Made by a program: the position numbers and the translations under genes
The notes under the pieces: model-generated
Told to the model about the DNA's origin: nothing
The model's database searches: none
What the model saw: only the letters and a program-made list of their open reading frames with translations
Shown here: positions 1 through 8,531 of the stretch, piece after piece
How positions within the stretch are numbered: position 1 is the stretch's first letter
Layout: the number at the start of each line of letters is the position of its first letter
NCBI RefSeq assembly: GCF_020520285.1
Contig: NZ_CP084742.1
Location: forward strand, 930,001-994,000
Direction: 5' to 3'
DNA from: Pseudomonas sp. L5B5
Lineage (GTDB): Bacteria; Pseudomonadota; Gammaproteobacteria; Pseudomonadales; Pseudomonadaceae
Length of the DNA: 64,000 bases

Positions 1-716
1 AGGGCAAAGCCGAGGACGCCGATCAGCAGCACCATGGCCATCAGTTCCGAGTAGGCCAGGCGATCGCGGGTATCGAGGATGAAGTAGCCCAGGCCGGCGC
101 TGACCCCGAGCATCTCGCACGGCACCAGGACGATCCACAGGATGCCGATGGCCAGGCGCACGCCCGTCAGCACGTGCCCCAGCACCCCCGGCAGGATCAC
201 CTTGCGCAGGGTTTCCCAGCGCGTGGCACTCAGGCTGCGGCTCAGTTGCAACCAGCGCGGGTCGAGCTGACGAACCCCAGCGGCGGTGTTGAGCAGGATT
301 GGCCACAGGGCGGCGAAGGCCAGCAGGAAGTAGATCGGCTGATCGCCCACGCCCATCAGCATCACCACCACCGGCATCCAGGACAGCGGCGAGATCATCC
401 GCAGGAACTGGAACGCCGGGGTGGTGGCCGCCTCCAGGTGCCGGTAGCTGCCCACCAGCAGGCCCAGGGGCACGCCGATCAGCAGGGCCAGCAACAGCCC
501 CACCAGAATCCGCTTGAGGCTCACCCAGATGTGTTCGTACACCTGCGGCTGGCCGAGCAGTTCCACCAGGCTGGCGAACGTCGCCTCGGGGGAAAACCGC
601 GCCGCCAGCCCATCGCCACCAGCCAGGTGCACGCCCAGCCACCAGCCCAGCAGCAGGCTCGCCAGCCCAGCCAGGCCCAGGCCCCAGTGGCCCAGGGAGG
701 AAGGTCGCTTGTCCAT
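1..716 (-). CDS. ABC transporter permease, SsuC/TauC/NrtB type (partial, cut by the left edge)
   Basis: The open frame starts at an ATG at 716 and runs off the left edge, so about 238 residues are visible of a family that is usually near 260. The N-terminus reads MDKRPSSLGHWGLGLAG and leads into a first membrane segment, followed by several more hydrophobic helices. A permease coupling (EAA) loop is visible around LSRSLSATRWETLRKVILPG, where the cytoplasmic ATPase docks. The start codon overlaps the stop of the substrate-binding gene by one base, and the ATPase gene precedes that one, so the three form one importer. By family this is an inner-membrane channel for an oxyanion or organosulfur-like solute. 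The substrate cannot be told from sequence. Confidence 0.88.
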   Translation of the reverse strand, partial: MDKRPSSLGHWGLGLAGLASLLLGWWLGVHLAGGDGLAARFSPEATFASLVELLGQPQVYEHIWVSLKRILVGLLLALLIGVPLGLLVGSYRHLEAATTPAFQFLRMISPLSWMPVVVMLMGVGDQPIYFLLAFAALWPILLNTAAGVRQLDPRWLQLSRSLSATRWETLRKVILPGVLGHVLTGVRLAIGILWIVLVPCEMLGVSAGLGYFILDTRDRLAYSELMAMVLLIGVLGFA

Positions 717-1915
717 CAAGGGGCAAACTCCTCGCTGCGCTCGAAGCTCTCGGCCAGGCCGAAGGCCTTGAGCCCGCCGACACTGGCGATGGCATTGCGC
801 ACAAAGCGGTCGTCCACCAGGTCCCGGGCGGTGTGCTGCGGATCGAGCCCGGCGAGGAATCCCTTGTCGCCTTCGATCAGGGTGTCCTTCAGGCGCTTGA
901 CCAGTTCCTCGGTGTAGCTGGGGAACGGGTACGGCTGGAAGTCGATGCGCTGCTCGTCCCACTGGCCATTGCGGATCGCACCGCTGGCCAGGTAGGCCTC
1001 GCGATCGGTGGCCGAGGGTGCCAGCACCCGCCCCAGCACCTGGGGCGCATGGGGGGTGTAGCGGTTGCTGCCGTCCTTGGACAGCAGCCGGGCCGCTTCG
1101 GCGCGATGGTCACGGGTCCACAACTGGGCCTTGACGATGGCATTGACCACCTTCTGCGACCACTCGGGCCGGTTGTTCAGGTCATGCTCGTGCATGAACA
1201 CCACGCAGCAGGCGTGGTTGCGCCAGACGTCACCAGTGAAGCGTTGCACCCGGCCGACCTTGAGTTCCTCGGCCAGGGCATTGAAGGGCTCGGCGACGAT
1301 GTAGCCAGCGATGCGCTTGCTGGCCAGGGCCGGCGGCATGTCCGATGGCGGCAGCACCACCAGGTTGACCTCGTTGCCTCCCAGGGCGCTGCCTGCGGCC
1401 TTGCTGACCGGCACCAGGCCGTTGTCCCGCAGCAGTTGCTGCAGCACCACGTTGTGGATCGAGTACCAGAACGGGATCGCCAGCGACTGTCCGGCCAGTT
1501 GCCTGATCTCGTTGATGCCGGGTGCCACGGTCAGGCCGGAACCGCCGACGTGGTTCCAGGCCACCACCTTGGCCGGTACCTGGCTGCCATAACGGGCCCA
1601 GACGGTCATCGGCGACAGCAGGTGGATGACGTTGACCTGCCCGGAAATGAACGCCTCGATCACCTGGGCCCAGCTGCGCAGCAGCACCGGGCGTTCGGCC
1701 TTGATGCCCTCGGCTTCGAACAAACCGTTGTTGTGGGCCACCAGCAATGGGGTGGCATCGGTGATCGGCAGGTAGCCAATGCGCACGGGAGCATCCGGTT
1801 CCTGGGCCGCGCGGGCCTGCAGGCTGTTGAGCAGCGGCAAGGCGCCGCCGGCTGTCAGCAGCGCGCTGAGCTTGAGGAAGTCGCGACGGGTGTGGGTGAA
1901 GTCATCCAGGCACAT
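716..1915 (-). CDS. ABC transporter periplasmic substrate-binding protein, NrtA/SsuA/TauA-like, Tat signal
   Basis: The 399-residue product begins MCLDDFTHTRRDFLKLSA. It has a twin-arginine motif (RRDFLK, near residues 10–15), a hydrophobic stretch and an ARAA cleavage region near residue 36, so it should be exported folded by Tat. The body has the NMT1/NrtA fold pattern (RIGYLPITDATPLLVAHNNGLF). The ATG at 1915 is preferred over a TTG six bases upstream because GGAG stands seven bases before it. The gene overlaps the end of the ATPase gene by 14 bases and the permease start by one. Relatives bind nitrate, bicarbonate, sulfonates or taurine. The flavoenzyme gene upstream hints at an organosulfur or amine ligand, but this is inference. 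Confidence 0.85.
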   Translation of the reverse strand: MCLDDFTHTRRDFLKLSALLTAGGALPLLNSLQARAAQEPDAPVRIGYLPITDATPLLVAHNNGLFEAEGIKAERPVLLRSWAQVIEAFISGQVNVIHLLSPMTVWARYGSQVPAKVVAWNHVGGSGLTVAPGINEIRQLAGQSLAIPFWYSIHNVVLQQLLRDNGLVPVSKAAGSALGGNEVNLVVLPPSDMPPALASKRIAGYIVAEPFNALAEELKVGRVQRFTGDVWRNHACCVVFMHEHDLNNRPEWSQKVVNAIVKAQLWTRDHRAEAARLLSKDGSNRYTPHAPQVLGRVLAPSATDREAYLASGAIRNGQWDEQRIDFQPYPFPSYTEELVKRLKDTLIEGDKGFLAGLDPQHTARDLVDDRFVRNAIASVGGLKAFGLAESFERSEEFAP

Positions 1916-2720
1916 GGTCAATCTCCGACGGTGCAGGCAAAGGGGAAATGAGGGGATTGCGGCTCGCCCGCCGAAGGGTCTTGAGAATCTCGATACGCAA
2001 GGCGCCCAGTTCCTCGATCCGTTCGGCGCGCGGGGCCGGCAGGTCGATGCGCCACTGGCCGAGGATGTGCGCCGGGCTGTTCCCCAGTAGCAGCACCCGA
2101 TCGGACAGCAGCAGGGCTTCGTCGATGTCGTGGGTGATCAGCAGCGCCGCGGTCCGGTGCTGGCCGATCACCTTGAGCAGCAAGTGCTGCATGTCGGCCC
2201 GGGTCACTTCGTCCAGGGCCCCGAAGGGCTCGTCCAGCAACAGCACCTGGGGCTGGCGGGCCAGGCAGCGGGCCAGCGCGGTGCGCTGGGCCATGCCACC
2301 CGAAAGCTGCGCCGGATAGCGCAGGCGGGCATGCTCCAGGCCGACATCGGCAATGGCCTGGTCGATACGCTCCTTGCGCTGCCGGGCGCTCAGGTGTGGC
2401 TGGCGAGCGAAGTCCAGGCCGAAGGCCACGTTGTGCTCCAGGTTCAGCCAGGGCAGCAGGCTGGGATCCTGGAACGCCACCGCAACTCTGGGATGCGGCC
2501 CCTCCAGCACCTCGCCGGCCAGGCTCACCTGGCCCTTGTACGGGGCCTGCAAGCCGGCCAGGACCCGCAGCAGGCTGGACTTGCCGACACCGCTGGGGCC
2601 GAGCACCGATACCACCTCGCCGGCCTGCAGTTGCAGGTCGAAGTGCTCGAGCACCAGGTGCCAGCCGCCCGGGCCGTGATAACCCAGGCTGATCTGCCGC
2701 GCGTTCAACAGGCCAGTCAT
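1902..2720 (-). CDS. ABC transporter ATP-binding protein, SsuB/TauB/NrtD-like
   Basis: This 272-residue ATPase contains Walker A (GPSGVGKSS, near residue 45), a Q-loop (FQDPSLLPW), the ABC signature (LSGGMAQR) and Walker B with catalytic Glu (LLLDEPFGALD), followed by the H-loop (LLITHDIDEA). These are the hallmarks of the nitrate/sulfonate/taurine import ATPases. It would energise uptake through the permease at 1–716. Its ATG at 2720 overlaps the stop of the flavoenzyme gene by four bases (ATGA), a strong sign of translational coupling in one operon. A longer open frame continues upstream of 2720 but only because the flavoenzyme gene is free of stops in that register. Confidence 0.9.
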   Translation of the reverse strand: MTGLLNARQISLGYHGPGGWHLVLEHFDLQLQAGEVVSVLGPSGVGKSSLLRVLAGLQAPYKGQVSLAGEVLEGPHPRVAVAFQDPSLLPWLNLEHNVAFGLDFARQPHLSARQRKERIDQAIADVGLEHARLRYPAQLSGGMAQRTALARCLARQPQVLLLDEPFGALDEVTRADMQHLLLKVIGQHRTAALLITHDIDEALLLSDRVLLLGNSPAHILGQWRIDLPAPRAERIEELGALRIEILKTLRRASRNPLISPLPAPSEIDHVPG

Positions 2721-3784
2721 GCGGCGTTCCGCGCCTGGCGCTGCAATTCGGCGCGCAGTTGCACCAGGCTCGGGGTGACGATGGGCACGAAGGCCGACTC
2801 GCGCCAGCGCCGGGCAAAACCGCTGCCGTGCTCGCTCAGGTAGGCCTTGCCGCCACTGGCCTGCAACTCCAGCTGCACGGCGTTGGCGGTGGCTTCGGCC
2901 AGGGCGATGCGCACCCGGAACAGGGCCGCTGGCTGGCTGAGGAAACGTCCCTCGAGCAAGCCTGCCTTGAGTTCGGCGACGCTTTGCTCCAACGCCTGGC
3001 GCTGCTCTTGCAAAGGCTCCTGGAGGACCGAGCGGGTACTCTGCAAGTGCTGTTCGACCTCGGCCAGGGCCCGGCGTGCCAGGCCGATGGCCAGGGCGCA
3101 CTGCAGCCCGAGGAACGCCGGACGCACCGCTGGCAGGAACACCCGGGCATCGTCGTGCAGCAACCAGTCGCGGGCCAGTTGCACCTGCTGCAGGTCCAAG
3201 GCAGCGGTATTGCTCGATTGCAGGCCCATCAGTTGCAGGTCGTCGGAGCGCTCCAGTCCCCGCACCGTGTCGGGTATGGCCAGGATCAGGGGCGCGCCGC
3301 CCTCCTCGCGCTCCACCGCCGCGGCGACCACGAAACCGCTTCTGCGCAGGTTGGTGACCCAGTGCAGGCGCCCGCTCAAGCTCCAGCCGTGTTCCTGGTC
3401 GCGAGCCCTGACCTGCAGGGCTTCGATCCCGGAAAGAAACTTCATGGCATTGGACAGCCCGGTGGCGCCCGCCAGCTCACCGCTGAGCAGCGCGGGCAGC
3501 AGGCGCTCGCGCAATCCCTGGTTGGGGCTGTACAGCAGGTACTCGATGAAGGCCCGCTGACCCCAGCAGACGAACGCTGCCGCCAGCGAGTGGCTGGCCA
3601 CTTCGGCCATGGCCTCCAGTGCGTCGCCGAGATCGCCGCCGCTACCGCCCTGCTGCGGGTCGATGCCGACTCGCAGCACGCCGCCGGCTGCCAACTGGGC
3701 CAGCACCGACTGTGGGTCGCATTGCCCCAGGTCCAGCGCCTGGGCCTGGGCATCCAGCCATTGACTCAATTGCGCATTGAGCAT
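2717..3784 (-). CDS. Acyl-CoA dehydrogenase-family flavoprotein (possible DszC/SfnC-like monooxygenase)
   Basis: The 355-residue product has the helical N-terminal part, the beta-domain segment (WSLSGRLHWVTNLRRSGFVVAA) and the C-terminal four-helix part of the acyl-CoA dehydrogenase fold. It is shorter than true dehydrogenases (about 380–400). The start ATG at 3784 has an AAGGAG site. Family members linked to SsuABC-like importers are often flavin-dependent monooxygenases acting on sulfur or aromatic compounds, rather than beta-oxidation enzymes; the overlap with the ATPase gene supports such a role here. Substrate unknown. No catalytic glutamate could be assigned by eye, so dehydrogenase activity is not claimed. 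Confidence 0.78.
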   Translation of the reverse strand: MLNAQLSQWLDAQAQALDLGQCDPQSVLAQLAAGGVLRVGIDPQQGGSGGDLGDALEAMAEVASHSLAAAFVCWGQRAFIEYLLYSPNQGLRERLLPALLSGELAGATGLSNAMKFLSGIEALQVRARDQEHGWSLSGRLHWVTNLRRSGFVVAAAVEREEGGAPLILAIPDTVRGLERSDDLQLMGLQSSNTAALDLQQVQLARDWLLHDDARVFLPAVRPAFLGLQCALAIGLARRALAEVEQHLQSTRSVLQEPLQEQRQALEQSVAELKAGLLEGRFLSQPAALFRVRIALAEATANAVQLELQASGGKAYLSEHGSGFARRWRESAFVPIVTPSLVQLRAELQRQARNAA

Positions 3785-3833
3785 GTGATTTTCTCCTTGA
3801 AAAAAGGCGCCGCCAGCCTGCCGGCGCCCTGGC

Positions 3834-4394
3834 TCATTGACCTTGCGCGGACCAGCGATACCTGGCCAGCTCGGGATTCAGTTCAGTACCGGCGAACACG
3901 TTGGCGAAGTTGCACAGGGTCGCAAGACTGATGCCCAGGATCACCTCCAGGGCATTGCCTTCGCTGTATCCTGCGGCCTTGAACTGCGCATACCCCTCGT
4001 CGCTCACCTTGCCGCGGGTGGCAATGACTTCCCGGGCGAAAGCCGCCAGGGCTTCCAGCCGGGCCTCGGGCAAGGTGCCCTGCTCGCGCAGGGCGCTGAC
4101 CACCGGGTCGGCAAGTTTGGCCTTGTTCAGCGCCACGGCGGTATGACCTGCGACACAGAAGTCGCAACCGTGGGTGGTCGCGGCGATCAACTGCACCACT
4201 TCGCGCTCCGCCAGGCTCAGTTCGGACTTGGCATTGAGCCCGGAGACCGTGACATAGGTTTCCAGGGCCGCCGGGGAATTGGCCAGGATGCCGAGCAGGT
4301 TGGGAATGTAGCCTGAGTTCTTCTGGGCGTTCTCCAGAAAGGGCCGGGCCGCTTCTGGGGCGCTGGACAAGGTGTGTAGAGTGACGCGGGACAT
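3834..4394 (-). CDS. Carboxymuconolactone decarboxylase / AhpD-like peroxidase-related protein
   Basis: The 186-residue protein begins MSRVTLHTLSSAPEAARPFL and carries the redox motif CDFCVAGH (CxxC followed by His) near residues 75–82, typical of the AhpD-like alkylhydroperoxidase branch of this family. The ATG at 4394 has GGAG eight bases upstream; an extra 11 codons upstream are in frame but lack a site. The gene leads the operon, 49 bases before the flavoenzyme gene, and is divergent from the AraC regulator at 4499. A plausible role is reducing peroxides released by the flavoenzyme. This is inference from context. Confidence 0.85.
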   Translation of the reverse strand: MSRVTLHTLSSAPEAARPFLENAQKNSGYIPNLLGILANSPAALETYVTVSGLNAKSELSLAEREVVQLIAATTHGCDFCVAGHTAVALNKAKLADPVVSALREQGTLPEARLEALAAFAREVIATRGKVSDEGYAQFKAAGYSEGNALEVILGISLATLCNFANVFAGTELNPELARYRWSAQGQ

Positions 4395-4498
4395 GGAGTG
4401 GACTCCTGCTGTGTTGGTGTGCGTCAAGTCTGTTGGTTATAAGAATTCCGATCCATATTCTAAAGTAGCGATTACTTGCTTCTGAGTATTTCCCTTAG
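4395..4498. promoter_or_regulatory. Divergent intergenic region between the AhpD-like operon and its AraC regulator
   Basis: This 104-base, AT-richer gap separates two divergently read genes and should hold both promoters and the AraC binding site. No clear consensus boxes or inverted repeat could be assigned with confidence. Confidence 0.45.
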
Positions 4499-5410
4499 AT
4501 GATTTCGTCGAACCCAATGGTTGATTGGTTATTAGAAGGCCTGGAACTGGATGCCAGTCTGTTCCATGTCGGACGCTACTGCGGTGGCTGGCATGCCAGC
4601 ACCCAGGGGCTGGCCAGGGCCAGTTTCCACCTGATCGTGCAGGGGCATTGCTGGCTGCACATCGACGGCGAGTCCCAGGCGGCGCGCCTGGAGGCCGGGG
4701 ACGCGGTATTCCTGCTGCAGGACCTGGACTACCGGCTGTCCAGCGCACAACAGACCTGCCAGGCGCAGGCCCTGCCGCGCATGCCCATGGCCGCGCTCGA
4801 CCTGGGCGCCCAGGACGGCGTCGGCCTGGTCTGTGGTTTCTTTCATTTCAAGTCGGGATTGTCGTCATTGATCATCGACGGCCTGCCCGGCTGGATCGTC
4901 CTGCGAGCGGGTGACCCGTCCCTCACGGCAGCCCGGGCCTTGTTCCAGCTGATTCTCGAGGAATGCCAACGACCTGCGCCGCCGTCGGTTGCACTGCTGG
5001 AACGCCTGAGCCATTTGCTGTTCCTGTATGTGCTGCGCCAGCAGGTCAACGACCGCCAGGACCTGGGCGGCCTTGTGGCACTGGCCCGGCATCCGGCGTT
5101 TGCCCGCCTGCTCGAGCAGTTGATCCGGCAACCCGGCCAGCCCTGGCCCCTGGAAAGCATGGCGGCCCTGACCGGTCTCTCGCGCTCGGCCTTCTTCAAG
5201 CGCTTCAACGAGCTGGCCGGGCAATCGCCGGGGCAGGTACTGCTGGCCCTGCGCATGCGCCATGCGTGCCAGCTGCTCAAGGCCAACCAGACCGTGGAGC
5301 ACGTGGGCGCCGCCGTGGGTTACCAGTCGGTTGCGGCCTTCACCCGGGCCTTCACCAAGGCCGTGGGCCTGCAACCAGGGGCCTATCGCAAGCAGCATGA
5401 GGGCCGCTGA
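4499..5410 (+). CDS. AraC-family transcriptional regulator (cupin_6 sensor domain)
   Basis: The 303-residue protein has an N-terminal cupin-like sensor domain (FHLIVQGHCWLHIDGESQ with a GDAVFLL turn, about residues 35–85). Two C-terminal helix-turn-helix motifs cover roughly residues 205–300 (LESMAALTGLSRSAFFKRF and VEHVGAAVGYQSVAAFTRAF). This layout is the common AraC branch that controls a neighbouring metabolic operon. It is divergent from the AhpD/flavoenzyme/ABC operon and probably regulates it. The ATG at 4499 was taken; a second Met seven codons on is possible. Confidence 0.88.
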   Translation: MISSNPMVDWLLEGLELDASLFHVGRYCGGWHASTQGLARASFHLIVQGHCWLHIDGESQAARLEAGDAVFLLQDLDYRLSSAQQTCQAQALPRMPMAALDLGAQDGVGLVCGFFHFKSGLSSLIIDGLPGWIVLRAGDPSLTAARALFQLILEECQRPAPPSVALLERLSHLLFLYVLRQQVNDRQDLGGLVALARHPAFARLLEQLIRQPGQPWPLESMAALTGLSRSAFFKRFNELAGQSPGQVLLALRMRHACQLLKANQTVEHVGAAVGYQSVAAFTRAFTKAVGLQPGAYRKQHEGR

Positions 5411-5418
5411 AACGGGCG

Positions 5419-6945
5419 TCAGTGGCTGGCCGGGCAAGCCGCCTGCCGTGGCGCACGCAACGCCAGGACGCAACAACACGCCGCCAGCAGGGTAATACCG
5501 GCCAGTGTCTGCAGCAGGTGGGCGAAACCCTGGCTATAGAGCTGCTCCAGCGCCATGGGCGACAAGCGGCCGGCCAACCCCTGGAGCGCCGACGCATCTC
5601 CCATGGCCAGGGCATTGGCCAGGCCGGCCAGCGAACCATCGACCCCTTGTGCCAGGCCGACCGCCAGTTCGTTGGCGAGCAAGGCCTTGAGCAGGGCCAG
5701 GCCGGCCGCCACGCAGATGGCTTCACCGCAGGCGCGCAGGGTGGTGAAGATGCCCGTGGCCATGCCAGCCCGCTCCACGGGCACCACGCTGATCGACAGA
5801 TCGTCCATCAAGCCCCAGGGCAAGCCTGTGCCGATGCCGATCACCAGCAACGGCCAGAGCATCGCCACGGCGGGCTGCCCTACCGGCACCAGGCTCAACC
5901 AGAGCAGGCCGCCCGCGGCGATCACCAGCCCCAGACAGGCCAGGCTGGCGGCACTGCACCAGCGTGTCAGCAGCCCCGCGGTGAACGGTACGACAGCCAT
6001 GGGCGCCGACAAGGCAATCATCATCGCCCCGGCGCGCCATGGCCCCAGCCCTTCGACCCCGATCAGGCGCAGGGGCAAGAGAATCAGCAGGACGATGAAG
6101 CAGACAGCCGTCGCCACAGGCAGCAACTGGATCCCGACGAACCGCCGATCACCAAACAGACTCAGGTCCAGCATCGGCCGTCGCTGCCGTTGCTCCGCAC
6201 GGATGAACGCCACCAGGCACAGCGCCGCGCCACCCAGCAGGCTCAGCACGCGCAAGCTGACCAGGCCGTCCTCGGGGATCTGCATGATGGCGAAGGTCAG
6301 CAGCACCAGGAACGCGCTGAAGGTGAAAATTCCCGGTTTGTCCAGGGACTGGGCCTCGGGGTCGCGACTCTCCTGCATGCGTGGCACCCCCAGGAGCAGT
6401 ACCGCGCCGCCAATCACCGCACCGAGCAGGAAGATCGCCTGCCACCCCGCCCATTGCACCAGCGCCCCGGCGATCACCGGACCGCAGGCCAGGCCCAGGC
6501 CAAAGGCGCTGCCCAGCAGGCTGAAGGCGCGGGTCCGGGCCCGGCCCTCGAATGCCTGGGCCAGAGCGGCGGCGCCAGCGGCCATGGCCAGCGCCGCGGC
6601 GATTCCCTGCAAGCCACGCAACAGGTCCAGCATCCAGACATCCCGGGAGAAACCGATCAATAGCGACAGCCCGGTGAAACCGGCCATGCCCAGGCTGAAG
6701 ATGCGTTTGCGCCCATAGCGATCGGCCAGAGTTCCGGCCAGCATCACCGAGCTGCCAAAGCTCAGGGCAAAGGCGTTGATCACCCAGGCCAGGGCTATTG
6801 GGCCGCCGCCCAGGGCCTGCTCGATGGCCGGCAAGGCCATGGCCGGGCCGGTATATTCCAGGGGCAGGATCAGGCCGGCCGCACAAACGGCGAACAGCAT
6901 CCAGTAACGGTCGGCAGCAGGAGCGATGGGCGTACTTGAAGACAT
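5419..6945 (-). CDS. MFS transporter, DHA2-type drug:H+ antiporter (14 TM)
   Basis: The 508-residue protein is almost wholly hydrophobic, with the count expected for 14 membrane helices. It has the motif A loop between TM2 and TM3 (GTLADRYGRKRIF) and a motif C-like stretch (GSAFGLGLACGPVIAGALV) characteristic of proton-coupled exporters. Length and layout match the DHA2/EmrB-QacA branch. The ATG at 6945 is followed by a short cytoplasmic head (MSSSTPIAPAADRYW). It ends eight bases from the convergent AraC gene. The divergent LysR gene on the right is the likely regulator. Exported compound unknown. Confidence 0.87.
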   Translation of the reverse strand: MSSSTPIAPAADRYWMLFAVCAAGLILPLEYTGPAMALPAIEQALGGGPIALAWVINAFALSFGSSVMLAGTLADRYGRKRIFSLGMAGFTGLSLLIGFSRDVWMLDLLRGLQGIAAALAMAAGAAALAQAFEGRARTRAFSLLGSAFGLGLACGPVIAGALVQWAGWQAIFLLGAVIGGAVLLLGVPRMQESRDPEAQSLDKPGIFTFSAFLVLLTFAIMQIPEDGLVSLRVLSLLGGAALCLVAFIRAEQRQRRPMLDLSLFGDRRFVGIQLLPVATAVCFIVLLILLPLRLIGVEGLGPWRAGAMMIALSAPMAVVPFTAGLLTRWCSAASLACLGLVIAAGGLLWLSLVPVGQPAVAMLWPLLVIGIGTGLPWGLMDDLSISVVPVERAGMATGIFTTLRACGEAICVAAGLALLKALLANELAVGLAQGVDGSLAGLANALAMGDASALQGLAGRLSPMALEQLYSQGFAHLLQTLAGITLLAACCCVLALRAPRQAACPASH

Positions 6946-7032
6946 GGGGCAGGCTCGTGATTCAGGAAGCCTGGATACTATTGCTGCACTTTTTGCATTG
7001 ACATGCTCCCACTATCAAAATCAAATTGCGTA

Positions 7033-7947
7033 ATGCGCAAGAATTCAGATAACACCCCATGGCGGGTTTTTTTCCGGGTGGTGGAACGTGGCAGCCTGAC
7101 CTTGGCCGCCGAGGACCTGAGCCTGGAGCCTTCCTCTGTCAGCCGCCAGCTCACCGCCCTGGAGCGCCGGCTCAATACCCAGTTGCTCAATCGCAGTACT
7201 CGCAAGGTCAGCCTGACCCCAGCCGGCACCCGGGCTTATGAGCAGATGCGCCCGCTACTGGAGGAGATGGACGCCCTGCTGGCCAGCCTCGACCAGGGCA
7301 CACCCGAGCTCTGCGGGCGATTGCGGGTCAGTGCTCCGGTCGCCCTGGGCGAGCGCCATGTCAGTGCCTGGCTCGCCGGTTTCCAGCGTCAGCATCCAGC
7401 CCTGGTAATGGACCTGGTGCTGTCCGACCGGGCCCTGGACCTGATGGCCGAAGGCATCGATGTGGCGCTGCGGGTGGGCCACCTGCGGGCCTCGTCTCTG
7501 GTGGCCCGGCCCCTGGGGCAGTTGTCCCATGGACTGTACGCCAGCCCCGACTACCTGCGAGCCCATGGCACCCCACGCCAGCCTGCGGAACTGGCCGAGC
7601 ATCGGGCTCTGGTCTATTCCTGGATGACCGAGCAGAGCCCGACCCAGCTGCTGCTCAGTCGCGAGGGCGAGGTGGTGAAGGTTGAACTCAATGCCAGCTT
7701 CCATCTCAACAGCCTGGGCGCCATCCACAGCGCGCTGCTGGCCGGCGCCGGGCTGCACGCCGGGCCGGACTGGCTGCTGGCGCCGTCGGTGCGTCGTGGA
7801 GAGCTGGTGAAACTCCTGCCTCAGTGGCAGTTGCCCACCCTGCCGGTGCACTTGGTGCGTTTGCACAGTCGCTTCGTTCCACAGCGCGTCACTGCCCTGT
7901 GCGACTGGCTGGAGCAATGCTGGCAGCAACTGCCGGATGCCTGCTGA
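7033..7947 (+). CDS. LysR-family transcriptional regulator
   Basis: The product of about 304 residues has the LysR winged-helix N-terminus (ERGSLTLAAEDLSLEPSSVSRQLTALERRLNTQLLNRSTRKVSLT) and a periplasmic-binding-like effector domain (LRVSAPVALGERH onward). It resembles the one-gene regulators that sit beside MFS exporters. An ATG at 7003 is in frame and would add ten residues, but most relatives begin close to the Met at 7033 (MRKNSDNTPW). Neither start has a good Shine-Dalgarno site. It is divergent from the MFS gene and probably controls it. Confidence 0.85.
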   Translation: MRKNSDNTPWRVFFRVVERGSLTLAAEDLSLEPSSVSRQLTALERRLNTQLLNRSTRKVSLTPAGTRAYEQMRPLLEEMDALLASLDQGTPELCGRLRVSAPVALGERHVSAWLAGFQRQHPALVMDLVLSDRALDLMAEGIDVALRVGHLRASSLVARPLGQLSHGLYASPDYLRAHGTPRQPAELAEHRALVYSWMTEQSPTQLLLSREGEVVKVELNASFHLNSLGAIHSALLAGAGLHAGPDWLLAPSVRRGELVKLLPQWQLPTLPVHLVRLHSRFVPQRVTALCDWLEQCWQQLPDAC

Positions 7948-8085
7948 ATGCCTGCAGGGCCCCTGCTTGAGGTTTCAACGCCGATGGGCCAGCTGGACCA
8001 GGCCCAGGACAGGCGATGTCGTGATGCCCAGCGGATCCGGCAGGTTTCACTCCCCTGTGAATGACGACGCCCGAAGGCCGGTGCC

Positions 8086-8301
8086 TCAGAGCTTGGCGAT
8101 GGATACTTCGGTGGACTTGACGAAGGCAATCACTTCGCTGCCGACCTTGAGTTCAAGGTCGCGTACCGAGCGTGTGGTGATCACCGAGGTGACGATACCC
8201 GAGGCCGTCTGCACGTCGATTTCCGAAACCACCTGGCCCTGGTGGATCTCCTTGATCACACCCTTGAACTGATTGCGCACGTTGATCGCTTGAATGGTCA
8301 T
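8086..8301 (-). CDS. Molbindin (Mop/TOBE domain molybdate-binding protein)
   Basis: The 71-residue product (MTIQAINVRNQFKGVIKEI onward) is a single Mop domain with the family pattern SARNQLKG-like start, GxVxSxV-like middle (GIVTSVITTRSV) and a KVGSEVIAFVKSTEVSIAK end. Such molbindins assemble as hexamers and bind molybdate or tungstate in the cytoplasm. The ATG at 8301 has an AGAGGA site; a longer frame upstream lacks one. It stands alone between a LysR gene and an aldo/keto reductase; no mod transport genes are visible in the window. Confidence 0.85.
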   Translation of the reverse strand: MTIQAINVRNQFKGVIKEIHQGQVVSEIDVQTASGIVTSVITTRSVRDLELKVGSEVIAFVKSTEVSIAKL

Positions 8302-8377
8302 GCGGGAACATCCTCTGTTGGCACCGGACTCAGGAGTTGAGGGGCTGGTGATCAACATGCGCTTTCGGCAAAACCAT

Positions 8378-8412
8378 TAAAAGGAATAAATAATTAGATA
8401 TTTATTCTTTTA
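8378..8412. repeat. AT-rich inverted repeat between molbindin and aldo/keto reductase genes
   Basis: The arms TAAAAGGAATAAATA and TATTTATTCTTTTA face each other across a six-base spacer, with one extra G in the left arm. The surroundings are GC-rich, so the block stands out. It lies 77 bases upstream of the molbindin start and 120 bases upstream of the reductase start. It could be an operator or promoter element. It does not look like a rho-independent terminator because the stem is nearly all A/T. Confidence 0.5.
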
Positions 8413-8531
8413 AGAAATAACCAAGCCCAGGGCATTCTCCCCCAGCCGCCCCCAACGGTCCTTGACCCCTGCCGGCGGCTTTGTTTCCCTGGCTCTTTCC
8501 CTCGACGTTCCGTGGATCCCAGGAGGTTCTC

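Noticed and set aside
833..1951. Long + strand open frame opposite the substrate-binding protein gene
   Set aside because: The product has no recognisable domain, while the minus-strand frame has a Tat signal and a binding-protein fold in a tight operon.
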